A DNA stretch of 64,000 bases from Persicaria tinctoria (taxonomy: Eukaryota > Streptophyta > Magnoliopsida > Caryophyllales > Polygonaceae): contig JBANSL010000003.1 of NCBI GenBank assembly GCA_037127255.1, forward strand, positions 994,501 through 1,058,500, given 5' to 3'. Within the stretch, counting starts at the first letter, position 1, and every line of letters begins with the position of its first letter. The position numbers were made by a program, and so were the translations under genes. Below are positions 34,480-45,369 of this stretch, piece after piece. The notes below the pieces were generated by a model, which saw only the letters and a list, made by a program, of their open reading frames with translations, was not told where the DNA came from and searched no databases.

Positions 34480-37100
34480 TCATTGTTTTGAAAAGCGGAA
34501 TGTCCTTCTCTATAAAGCAGAATGTCCCGTTCAGGAAATAAAAAGTTTCAAATGCCTCGAAAATGAAAACAGAGTTTCCTTGTCCATAAAGCAGAATGTC
34601 CCGTTCATAAAACAGAAAGATTCAAATGCCTCGAAAAAGAAAAAAAAGTGGGTTTTCATTATCCCGAAAAGCAGAATGTCCCTGTCCCTAATGCAGAATG
34701 TCCCGTTTAGAAAATAAAAAGTTTCAAATGCCTCGAAAATGAAAAAATATTGGGTTTTCATTGTCCCGAAAAACGGAATGTCCGTGTCCTTAAAGCAGAA
34801 TCTCTCGTTCAGAAAATAAAAAGTTTCAAATGCCTCGAAAATGACAAAGAGTGGGTTTTCATTGTTCCGAAAAAGTAAAATGTCCCTGTCCCTAAAGCAG
34901 AATGTCCCGTTTAGGAAATAAAAAGTTTCAAATGCCTCGAAAATGAAAATAGAGTGGGTTTTTCATTGTCCCGAAAATCGGAATGTCCATGTCCCTAAAG
35001 CAAAATGTCCAGTTCATTAAACGAAAAGTTTCAAATGCCGCGAAAATGAAAAAGAGTGGGTTTTCATTGTCTCGAATAGGAGAATATCTTTGTCCCTAAT
35101 GCAGAATGTCCCGGTCAGGAAATAAAAAGTTTCAAATGCCTCGACAATGATAACAGAGTAGGTTTTCATTTTCCCGAAAAGCGGATTGTCCCTGTCCCTA
35201 AAAGAGAATGTCTCGTTCATAAAACAGAAAGGTTCAAATGCCTCTAAAATGAAAAAGAGTGGGTTTTCATTGTCCCGGTTAGCAGAATGTACCTGTCCCT
35301 AAAGCAGAATGTCTGATTCAGGAAATAAAAAGTTTCAAATGCCTCGAAAATGAAAACAAAGTTTCCCTGTCCCAAAAACAGAATGTCCCGTCCAGGAAAC
35401 AAAAAGTTTCAAATGTCTCGAAAATGAAAAAGAGTGGATTTTCAATGTCCCGAATAGCAGAAAGTCCCTGTCCCTAATGCAGAATGTCCCGTTCAATGTC
35501 TCTGTCCCTAAAGCAGAATGTCCCGTTCAGATACAAAAAGTTTCAAATGCCTCAAAAAATGAAAACAGAGTGGGTTTTCATTGTCCCGAAAAGCGAAATG
35601 TCCCTGTCCCTAAAAGAGAATGTCCTGTTCATAAAGCAGAAAGGTTCAAATGACTCGAAAATGAAAAAGAGTGGGGATTTATTGTCCCGAATAGCAGAAT
35701 GTCCTCGTTCCTAACGCAGAATGTCTCGTTCAGGAAATAAAAAGTTTCAAATGCCTCGATAATGATAACAGAGTGGGTTTGCATTGTTTTGAAAAGCGGA
35801 ATGTCCTTGTCTATAAAGCAGAATGTCCGGTTTAGGAAATAAAAAGTTCCAAATGCCTCGATAATGAAAACAGAGTTTCCTTGTCCATAAAGCAGAATGT
35901 CCCGTTCATAAAACAAAAAGATTCAAATGCCTCGAAAAAGAAAAAACGTGGGTTTTCATTATACCGAAAAGCAGACTGTCCCTGTCCCTAATGTAGAATG
36001 TCCCGTTTAGAAAATAAAAAGTTTCAAATGCCTCGAAAATGAAAAAATATTGGGTTTTCATTGTCCCGAAAAGCGGAATGTCCGTGTCCCTAAAGCAGAA
36101 TCTCCCGTTCATGAAATAAAAAGTTTCAAATGCCTCGAAAATGACAAAGAGTGGGTTTTCATTGTTCCGAAAAAGTAAAATGTCCCTGTCCCTAAAGCAG
36201 AATGTCCCGTTTAGGAAATAAAAAGTTTTAAATGCCTCGAAAATTAAAATTGAGTGGGTTTTTCATTGTCCCGAAAATCGGAATTTCCATGTCCCTAAAG
36301 CAAAATGTCCTGTTCATTAAACGAAAAGTTTCAAATGCCGCGAAAATGAAAAAGAGTGGGTTTTCATTGTCTCGAATAGGAGAATATCTTTGTCCCTAAT
36401 GCAGAATGTCCCGGTCTGGAAATAAAAAGTTTCAAATGCCTTGACAATGATAACAGAGTAGGTTTTCGTTTTCCCAAAAAGCGGAATGTCCCTGTCCCTA
36501 AAAGAGAATGTCTCGTTCATAAAACAGAAAGGTTCAAATGCCTCTAAAATGAAAAAGAGTGGGTTTTCATTGTCCCGAATAGCAGAATGTCTCTGTCCTT
36601 AATGCAGAATGTCCCGTTCAGGAAATAAAAAGTTTAAAATGCCTTGAAAATGATAACAGAGTGGGTTTTCATTATTTTGAAAAGCGGAATGTCCTTGTCC
36701 ATAAAGCAGAATGTCCGGTTCAGGAAATAAAAAGTTCCAAATGCCTCGAAAGTGAAAACAGAGTTTCCTTGTCCATAAAGCAGAATGTCCCGTTCATAAA
36801 ACAGAAAGGTTCAAATGCCTCGAAAATAAAAAAGAGTGGGTTTTCATTGTCTCGAAAAGCAGAATGTTCCTGTCCCTAATGCAGAATGTCCCGTTCAGAA
36901 AATAAAATGTTTCAAATGCCTCGAAAATGAAAAATGAGTGGGTTTTCATTGTCTCGAAAAGTGGAATGTACCTTTCCCTAAAAGATAATGTTCCGTTCAT
37001 AGAACAGAAAGGTTCAAATGCCTCGAAAATGAGAAAGAGTGGGTTTTAATTGTCTCGAATAGCAGAATGTCCCTGTCCCTAATGCAGAATGTCCCGATCA
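34480..37100. repeat. Higher-order repeat, about 1300-bp period
   Basis: Marker variants recur 1300 bases apart: the unit with CGAATAGGAGAATATCTTTG at about 35073 and 36373, and the unit with CCGAAAATCGGAAT at about 34972 and 36272. Confidence 0.8.
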
Positions 37101-38767
37101 GGAAATAAAAAGTTTCAAATGCCTCAAAAATAATAACAGAGTGGGTTTCATTGTCCCGAAAAGCGGAATGTCCCTGTTTCTAAAAGAGAATGTCACGTTC
37201 ATAAAAAAAGAGTGGTCCAAATGCCTCCAAAATGAAAAAGATTGGGTTTTTATTGTCCCGAATAGCAGAATGTCCTCGTCCCTAATGCAGAATGTCCGGT
37301 TCAGGAAATAAAAAGTTCCAAATGCCTCGAAAATGAAAACAAAGTTTCCTTGTCCATAAAGCATAATGTCACGTTCATAAAACAGAAAAGTTCAAATGCC
37401 TCGAAAATGAAAAAGAGTGGGTTTTCATTGTCCCAAAAAGCAGAATGTTCATGTCTCTAAGGAAAAAATGTCCTGTTTAGAAAATAAAAAGTTTCAAATG
37501 CCTCGAAAATGAAGCCCACTCTTTGTCCCGAAAAGCGGAATATCCCTATCCCTAAAGCAGAATGTCCCGTTCAGGAAATAAAAAGTTGCCTCCAAAATGA
37601 AAAAGAGTGGGTTTTCATTGCTTTGAAAAGCGGAATGTCCTTGCCTATAAAGAAGAATGTCCGGTTCAGAAAATAAAAAGTTTCAAATGTCTCGAAAATG
37701 AAAAATAGTGGGTTTTCATTGTCCCGAAAAGCAGAATGTCTATGTCCTTAAAGCAGAATGTCCTGTTCAGGAAATAAAAAGTTGCCTCGAAAATGAAAAA
37801 GAGTGGGGTTTCATTGTCCCGAAAAAGCAGAATGTCCCTATCCGTAAAGTAGAATGTCCCGTTTAGGAAATAAAAAGTTTCAAATGCTTCGAAAATGAAA
37901 ACAAAGTGGGTTTTCATTGTCCCGAAAAGCGGAATGTCCCTGTCACTAAAGCAGAATGTCCCGTTCAGAAACAAAAAGTTTCAAATACCTCGAAAATGAA
38001 AATAGAGTGAGTTTTCATTGTCCCGAAAAGCGGAATGTTCATGTCCCTAAAAGAGAATGTCCCGTTCATAAAACATAAAGGTTCAAATGCCTCGAAAATG
38101 AAAAAGAGTGGGTTTTCATTCTCCCGAAAAGAAGAATGTCCCTGTCCCTAATGCAAAATGTCCCGTTTAGGAAATAAAAAGTTTTAAATGCCTCGAAAAT
38201 GAAAACAGGGTGGGTTTTCATTGTCCCGAAAAGCGGAATGTCCCTATCCCTAAAGCAGAATGTCCCGTTCAGGAAATAAATAGTTTCAAATGCCTCGAAA
38301 ATGAAAAAGAGTGGGTTTTCATTGTCCCGAAAAGGCAGAATGTCCCTGTCCCAAAAGCAAAATGTCCCGATTATGAAATAAAAAGTTTCAAATGCCTCGA
38401 ACATGAAAACATAGTGTGTTTTCATTGTCTCGAAAAGCAGAATGTCCTTGTCCCTATAGCAGAATGTCCTGTTTAAGAAAAAAAAAGTTTCAAACCTCGA
38501 AAATGAAAACAGGAGTGGGTTTTCAGTGTCCCGAAAAGCGAAATTTCCCTGTCCCTAAAGCAGAATGTCCCGTTCAGGAAATAAATAGTTTCTAATGCCT
38601 CAAAAATGGAAATAGAGTGGGTTTTCATTGTCCCGAAAAGCGGAATGTCCATGTCCCTAAAGAAGAATGTCCCGTTCATAAAACGAAAAGTTTCAAATTC
38701 CTCGAAAATGAAAAAGAGTGGGTTTTCATTCTCTCGAATAGCAGAATATCTGTGTCCGTAATGCAGA

Positions 38768-40330
38768 ATGTCCCGTTCAAGAAATAAAAAGTTTCAAATG
38801 CTCGAAAATGAAAACAGAGTGGGTTTTCATTGTCGCGAAAAACCGAAAGTCCATGTCCCTAAAGCAGAATGTCCCGTTCAGGAAACAAAAAGTTTCAAAT
38901 GCCTCGAAAATGAAAACAGAGTGGGTTTTCATTGTCCCGAAAAGCGGAATGTCCCTGTCCCTAAATAAGAATGTCCCGTTCATAAAACAGATAGGTTCAA
39001 ATGCCTCGAAAATGAAAAAGAGTGGGTTTTTATTGTCCCGAATTACAGAATGTCCATATCCCTAATGCAGAATGTCCCGTTTAGGAAATAAAAAGTTTCA
39101 AATGCCTCGAATGTCCCTGTCCCTAAAGCAGAATGTCCCGTTCAAGAAATAGATAGGTTTAAATGCCTCAAAAATGAAAAAGAGTGGGTTTTCATTGTTC
39201 CGAATAGCAGAATGTCCCTGTCCCTGATGCAGAATGTCCCGATTATGAAATAAAAAGTTTCAAATGCCTCGAAAATGAAAAAGAGTGGGTTTTTATTGTC
39301 TCGAAAATGCAGAATGTCCCTGTCCCTAGAGGAGAATGTCCCGTTTAGGAAATAAAAAGTTTCAAATGCTCGGAAATGAAAACAGAGTGGGTTTTCATTG
39401 TCCCGAAAAACCGAATGTACATGTCCCTAAAGCAGAATGTCCCGTTCAGGGAACAAAAAGTTTCAAATGCCTCGAAAATGAAAACAGAGTGGGTTTTCAT
39501 TGTCCCGAGAAGCGGAATGTCCCTGTCCCTAAATGAGAATGTCCCGTTCATAAAACAGATAGGTTCAAATGCCTCGAAAATTAAAAAGAGTGGGTTTTCA
39601 TTGTCCCGAATTACAGAATGTCCCTATCCCTAATGCAGAATGTCCCGTTTAGGAAATAAAAAGTTTCAAATGCCTCGAATGTCTATGTCCTTAAAGCAGA
39701 ATGTCCCGTTCAAGAAATAAATAGGTTTAAATGCCTCGAAAATGAAAAAGAGTGGGTTTTCATTGTTCCGAATAGCAGAATGTCCCTGTCCCTAATGCAG
39801 AATGTCCCGTTTATGAAATAAAAAGTTTCAAATGCCTCGAAAATGAAAAAGAGTGGGTTTTTATTGTCTCGAAAATGCAGAATGTCCCTGTCCCTAGAGG
39901 AAAATGTCCCGTTTAGGAAATAAAAAGTTTCAAATGCTCGAAAATGAAAACAGAGTGGGTTTTCATTGTCCCGAAAAACCGAATGTCCATGTCCCTAAAG
40001 CAGAATGTCCCGTTCAGGAAACAAAAAGTTTCAAATGCCTCGAAAATGAAAACATAGTGGGTTTTCATTGTCCCGAAAAGCGGAATGTCCCTGTCCCTAA
40101 ATGAGAATGTCCCGTTCATAAAACAGATAGGTTCAAATGCCTCGAAAATGAAAAAGAGTGGGTTTCATTGTCCCGAATTACAGAATGTCCATGTCCCTAA
40201 TGCAGAATGTCCCGTTTAGGAAATAAAAAGTTTCAAATGCCTCGAATGTCCCTGTGCCTAAAGCAGAATGTCACGTTCAAGAAATAAATAGGTTCAAATG
40301 CCTCAAAAATGAAAATAAAGTGGGTTTTCA
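38768..40330. repeat. Higher-order repeat, 568-bp period
   Basis: The same succession of five to six variant units, including a shortened one with GCCTCGAATGTCC, starts at 38768, 39336 and 39904, exactly 568 bases apart each time. Confidence 0.9.
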
Positions 40331-41944
40331 TTGTCCCAGAAAGCGGAATGTCTCTGTCCCTAAAGCAGAAGTCCCGTTCAGGAAATAAATAGTTTCAAAT
40401 GCCTCGAAAATGAAAATAGAGTGGGTTTTCATTGTCCCGAAGAGCGGTATGTCGCTGTCCCTAAAAGAGAATGTCCCGTTCATAAAACAAAAAGATTCAA
40501 AAGCCTCGAAAATGATAACATAGTGGGTTTTCATTGTCCCGAATAGGAGAATGTCCCTGTCCCTAATGCAGAATGTCCCGTTCAAGAAATAAAAAGTTTC
40601 AAATGCTTCGAAAATGATAACAGAGTGGGTTTTCATTGTCCTGAAAAGCGGAATGTTCCTGTCCCTAAAGCAGAATGTCCGGTTCAGGAGATAAAAAGTT
40701 TTCAAATGCCTCGAAAATGAAAATAGAGTGGGTTTTCATTTTCCCGCAAAACAAAAAAGAGTGGGTTTTCATTGTCATGAATAGCAGAATGTCCCGTTCA
40801 GGAAATAAAAAAGTTTCAAATGCCTCGAAAATGAAAACAGAGTGGGTTTTCATTTTCCCGCAAAGCGGAATGTCCTTGTCCCTAAAGTATAATGTCCCGT
40901 TCAGGAAACAAAAAGTTTCAAAATCCTCAAAAATGAAAACAGAGTGGGTTTTCATTTTCCCGAAAAGCATAATGTCCCGTTCATAAAACCAAAAGATTCA
41001 AATGTTTCGAAAATGAAAAAAACTGAGTTTTCATTGTCACGAAAAGCATAACGTCCCGTTCATAAAACACAAAGGTTCAAATGTCTCGAAAGTGAAAAAT
41101 AGTGGGTTTTCATTGTCCCGAAAATCAAAATGTCCATGTCCCTAAAGCAGAATATCCCGTTCAGAAAAGAAAAAGTTTCAAATGCCTCGAAAATGAAAAC
41201 GGAGTGGGTTTTCATTGTCCCGAAAAGCGGAATTTCCCTGTCTTTAAAGCAATATGTCCCATTCAGGGAACAAAATGTTTCAAATGCCTCAAAATGAAAA
41301 CAAAGTTGTTTTCATTGTCCCGAAAAACGGAATGTCCCTGTCCCTAATGCAGAATGTCCCGTTCATAAAACAAAAAGGTTCAAATGCCTCGTAAATTAAA
41401 AAGAGTGGGTTTTTATTGTCCCGAAAAGCATAATGTCCTTGTCTCTAAAGCAGAATGTCCCGTTCAGAAAATAAAAAGTTTCAAATGCCTCGAAAATGAA
41501 AACAAAGTGGGTTTTCATTGTCCCGGAAAGCGGAATGTCTCTGTCCTTAAAGCAGAATGTCCCGTTCAGGAAATAAAAAAGCTTCAAATGCCTCGAAAAT
41601 GAAAACAGAGTGGGTTTCATTGTCCCGAAAAGCGCATTGTCCCTGTCCTTAAAGTAGAATGTCCGGTTGAGGAAACAAGAAGTTTCAAATGAAAAAAAAA
41701 ACATGTATTTTCATTGTCCAAAAAGCGGAATGTCTCTCTCCCAAAAGCATAATGTCCCGTTGAGGAAACCAAAAGGTTTAAATGACTCAAAAATGAAAAT
41801 AGAATGGATTTTCATCCCAAAAAACGGATTGTCTCTGTCCCGTTGAGGAAACAAAAAGGTTCAAATGCTAAAAATTAAAAATAGAATGGATTTTCATTGT
41901 CCCAAAAAGCGGAATGTACATGTTCCTAAAAACATAATGCATTA

Positions 41945-43000
41945 AGTGAAAATGCGTTTATGAGGCTTGGCTTATGGCTTATGTTCGCATCCATTTTATA
42001 ATGCATTAACTTGATTCTATGTTTTGCTGCATTTTTTTCTTGTAACTTATGTTCGCATCCTGTCATGTCATGTACGATAGCATCTTGTTATGGCTTATGA
42101 CTTGTGTTCGCATCCTGTCATGTCCGATATCAATTTGAGGCGATTTTGGGTTGATCTTGAGAAGGAAGGTATTTATACACTTAACTTCTAATTCCCTAAT
42201 ATCTACACTAAAAAGGTCATTACACATCCCTACCCGCTAACCTTCTCATCGGACCCGTGCGGATAATGCGGGAGAAGCAGGTGCCCGATCGGCGAAATTA
42301 ATATAATTATGATTTTTTTAATAAAATTGAAAGATGAATAAAAAATAAATTTTAATTTACAAATATTGAAAATATGAGTTTGTGGAAGTCGAATACATGT
42401 CATACATAACAATATAACATGTTACTTAAAAGTTACGAAATGAAAACATACCTGTAGTGAAAACACACACATGTATAATTTTTAGGATTTTATGTGGGTA
42501 TGCGGGATGAGTGAATGTGGTAGGTTAATGGGTGGACTATTGGGGCGAGTAATGAGTGAAAAATCTCCACCCGTAATCCATTCATCACCCACTCTATTGT
42601 AGGGTTTTCCTCGCAAAATTAATGCGGGTGGAGTGTGTGAATCGGTTATCGACGAGTTATTTTCTTTTCACTGAAGACATATTGTCGATCTCTACTTCAC
42701 GTACTTCCATCCTCCACTTCTCCACCTCCATTTATTTCCTCCTAAAAAACCCGTCAATTCGCATACCTGTCCACCGATTACAACAAAAAGGAAGGAACAA
42801 ATGCCTCTCGGTAGGATTTGCCTCGGTGGTGATTGGGGGTAGTGAGTCATTGAATTGGCGGCGTTTCTCCATGCGGGTTCAAAAATGTGGTTCGCGCCGC
42901 GAAAAGTAAGATTGCGTTTTTTGAAAATAGCAAATACCACTTAATTAGAATTCGACATAACATTTTCTCATCATCTAGATAATGTATTTAGACATATTTC
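41945..43000. other. Intergenic; small direct repeats, no gene
   Basis: CTTATGTTCGCATCC or a close variant occurs three times between 41977 and 42120. ACCCGC/GCGGG-rich stretches near 42230-42290 and 42490-42600 may be arms of an old element. No exon could be supported. Confidence 0.4.
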
Positions 43001-43027
43001 TATTTTAAATTAATGGATATTCATGTA

Positions 43028-43144
43028 TTGCACCGTTTTCTTTTTGTTTCATTGTATGTTTGACGGTTCGCCGTCTGCCGATTTTATCGGCCACGCGAAG
43101 GTCCAGGTCTGTTTAGCCCTCGAATTATTACCTTATAAAAAAAA
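43028..43144 (+). mobile_element. Short retroposed LINE/SINE 3' end with 15-bp target duplication
   Basis: ATGGATATTCATGTA occurs at about 43013-43027 and 43145-43159. Between them lies a 117-bp piece ending CTCGAATTATTACCTTATAA plus an A run, related to the fragment ending at 12677. Confidence 0.8.
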
Positions 43145-43199
43145 TGGATATTCATGTACGGTTTAATTAGAGTTCATTAGAGGTTCTGATTTCTCCCCC

Positions 43200-43270
43200 T
43201 TGTGATAATACTACTAGAAAACTAATTAGACATCTGTTCACAACAAATGTCTTTAAAAAACAATTCCGCT
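43200..43270. other. Possible CACTA-type terminal sequence
   Basis: ACTACTAGAAAACTAATTAG followed by an AGACATcTG...CAaATGTCT hairpin resembles the start of plant CACTA elements. ACATCGGTTTTAAGCCGATG just after the LINE poly-A (49550-49569) is typical of CACTA subterminal repeats. The LINE may have inserted into such an element. Confidence 0.35.
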
Positions 43271-43347
43271 TTCTCGAATGGGTTCGTTTTCTCTCTGTTC
43301 TCCCCCTTTTTCTTCTCGCTGATATTTCCCTCTTTATTAGGGGAGGT

Positions 43348-45369
43348 TTGATGGGGTGGTCTGTGCACTTCTCTCTATCTTCTTATATGTCTTCCTTATT
43401 TCTAAAAGAGCTATATTCTAACAAGTTTACTGTCATGGTGAATTTCATGGCTCCGGTCGGAGTCATCAATGTGAACAAACCCTTGAGAGTAGAAGATCCT
43501 GCTTCTCAAATGTCTAAACCCCGTAAGGAATCCAAACAGCCGGAGGGCTCTAAACTCGTTGAGGAGAACCCTCGCTCCGATGAAGGTCTTGTGGCGAATC
43601 GGATGCCCAAGACTGAGAAAAAGTCTAAGGGCCAATCTATCATTAGGGAAAACCCCCTTGCGCTGCAAGGTTGGGTCAAGGATGTTGTTACTGTACTTAA
43701 GCAATCATCCCCGTTTGCCACAATTATCGACGATCTCAGGGAGTCGGAGAAAGTCCGTATGGGTATCAGGTATGTTTGGAAATTTTTAAAGGGTGGGTTC
43801 CTGCTCAATCCTGATGCTAATTATTGGCGTGAGTTGCAAATTGTTCTCGACGAAAATCGAGCTTTGGTGCTTATTAGCTCTTGTGTTTGTCTTCTGGTCT
43901 GTCATAGATTATCTATATTTCGGCTATGGTTTTGTGTTGAATATAATTCTTGCTATCTTGGTAATTGGGTGATAATCTTTCAGTGTAATTCAGTGGCTAT
44001 TCATTATGTGAATTGGTTTATCAATGGGTTCTATGTTTATCTAGGCTTAATTGTGCAACTAACCTCAACCAGTCTCCGGTTTATTTGTTACTCTTTCATT
44101 ATCCTCTTAACAGCTGGCCAGAACCTTTTATGTGAAGGAAGGATAGCCTTGAAAGGTGCAAAGTTATATGAATGGATGAATATTGGGTATAGGATTACAG
44201 GAAAATCTTCCACCATCAATTTTTTAGACTTTATTATCTTACACCTGGAGTCAAGCCTTCAAGGTAGGCACATGTGTCAAATATGGGTTAATAATGGTGG
44301 AAAGTGTAGTAAGTTTGTTTGTTATGAAAACTCAAAGGCTCGGTTATGGATATGGTGTGCTAGGGACAGTATTGCCTCAAGGCCTTGGATGTTTATGCTA
44401 ATAGGCAGATGTCTAGTTTTTAATCAAGTGCAATGGAGTGGTATTTGGTCGAGTAATATAGCTAATTTAGTGATCCATAACTATGTTCTGGTAGTAGGTT
44501 ATGAAAGCTTGCTTAGTGCAATTCACTTAGTGTTTCCTAATTGCGGTCAAAAGACTTGTTCTAAGTTTTTTTGGGAGGCTTATTTACAGTCACTAAGGAG
44601 GAGGGGGGTCCTGTTGAATGGCTCTAAATCCATTTTGATTAGTGTGTATTGGTTAAGAGGATCGTTTGAGACAAAATTAATTGCTTTCAAGATGTTAAAT
44701 GTACAAACTTCCTTGGGTAAAGATTTGTGTAGTCTTCTACTAATCGAGCACGGTTTTTACCAATCGGCAAACCTGCAAAGCATATCAAATAGTAAATTCC
44801 TAGCTCTAAGTCCTAGCTCTAAGTACAGTACAATCATATGGGCAAATGACCACCGTAAGTTACTCTTTGAGATCTTGATTAGATCTAGATTACAACCCAT
44901 GGTTTATACATCCTTTGTTATGGTCCCAAAGTCACTTATGATTGCTCCCACTCTTACAGTAAATTACTTGCTACATTCTTTAATGACAAAAAATATTTTT
45001 GGAAAATTTGTTTTTATCAAACAAAAAATGTTTGATGGGTTATGTACTAGCTTGTTGATGTTTATCAAATGTCTTGCATTGAATATGGATTTGCTTTGTA
45101 AGTGGCTTCCATGCTGTTACTGGGACAATAGGATATATGACATAATGGGTGATCAAATCGATCCTAATGACACATTAAGATATTGGAGTGCAATTTGTTT
45201 AGAGAAATCAGTCTTCTTGGGTTCAAATGATAGAAAATTTAGGAAAGAGAAATGTGTTGCACAAGTCAAAGAATCTATACAATCTAGAGTCCCCATAAGC
45301 GTAAATTTACTATCGCTATTAGGAGTTCCATACCTTCGGCTTCTAATAGATCAAACAGGTGTAAAATGA
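43348..45369 (+). CDS. LINE ORF1, 673 aa, no recognisable nucleic-acid binding motif
   Basis: A single frame of 673 codons, stopping in TGA four bases into ORF2 (ATGA overlap). An internal Met at residue 30 (MVNFMAPVGVINVNKP) is a more natural start. Residues 30-172 are charged and protein-like (KPRKESKQPEGSKLVEENPR; VWKFLKGGFLLNPDANYWRE). Residues about 173-255 are unusually hydrophobic and read like a T-rich intron or membrane segments. The remainder is rich in Trp, Cys and Ile. I find no DUF4283 pattern and no CCHC knuckle, the usual parts of plant L1 ORF1. An open frame this long in AT-rich DNA is very unlikely by chance, and its position argues for ORF1. Its role would be RNA binding, inferred from position only. 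Confidence 0.6.
   Translation: MMGWSVHFSLSSYMSSLFLKELYSNKFTVMVNFMAPVGVINVNKPLRVEDPASQMSKPRKESKQPEGSKLVEENPRSDEGLVANRMPKTEKKSKGQSIIRENPLALQGWVKDVVTVLKQSSPFATIIDDLRESEKVRMGIRYVWKFLKGGFLLNPDANYWRELQIVLDENRALVLISSCVCLLVCHRLSIFRLWFCVEYNSCYLGNWVIIFQCNSVAIHYVNWFINGFYVYLGLIVQLTSTSLRFICYSFIILLTAGQNLLCEGRIALKGAKLYEWMNIGYRITGKSSTINFLDFIILHLESSLQGRHMCQIWVNNGGKCSKFVCYENSKARLWIWCARDSIASRPWMFMLIGRCLVFNQVQWSGIWSSNIANLVIHNYVLVVGYESLLSAIHLVFPNCGQKTCSKFFWEAYLQSLRRRGVLLNGSKSILISVYWLRGSFETKLIAFKMLNVQTSLGKDLCSLLLIEHGFYQSANLQSISNSKFLALSPSSKYSTIIWANDHRKLLFEILIRSRLQPMVYTSFVMVPKSLMIAPTLTVNYLLHSLMTKNIFGKFVFIKQKMFDGLCTSLLMFIKCLALNMDLLCKWLPCCYWDNRIYDIMGDQIDPNDTLRYWSAICLEKSVFLGSNDRKFRKEKCVAQVKESIQSRVPISVNLLSLLGVPYLRLLIDQTGVK

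Larger units (their letters stand above)
32488..41945. repeat. Tandem satellite array, unit about 100 bp, roughly 90-100 copies
   Basis: A unit with landmarks GAGTGGGTTTTCATTGTCCC, CGAAAAGCGGAATGTCCC, TGTCCCTAAAGCAGAATG, TCCCGTTCAGGAAATAAAA and AGTTTCAAATGCCTCGAAAA repeats head to tail for about 9.4 kb. Well-aligned units measure 102 bases (for example 38815 to 38917), and many are shorter through small deletions. Each unit carries several TGTCCC words, so it probably grew from a shorter motif. Outer copies are most diverged (41.7-41.9 kb), as expected of an array homogenised from the centre. Higher-order periods of about 568, 905 and 1300 bp are present. The frames open on both strands are by-products of the unit; I see no sign they are genes. 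Confidence 0.97.

Noticed and set aside
32501..41704. Dozens of frames of 60-125 codons
   Set aside because: They follow the 100-bp satellite unit on both strands. Nothing supports separate genes.
32488..41945. CRISPR-like array
   Set aside because: The repeats are continuous with no unique spacers, in a plant genome.
42622..42909. 95-codon plus-strand frame between array and LINE
   Set aside because: No family resemblance, no splice or promoter context; treated as chance.
43411..43808. Minus-strand frames opposite LINE ORF1
   Set aside because: Shadows of the ORF1 coding strand without domains.
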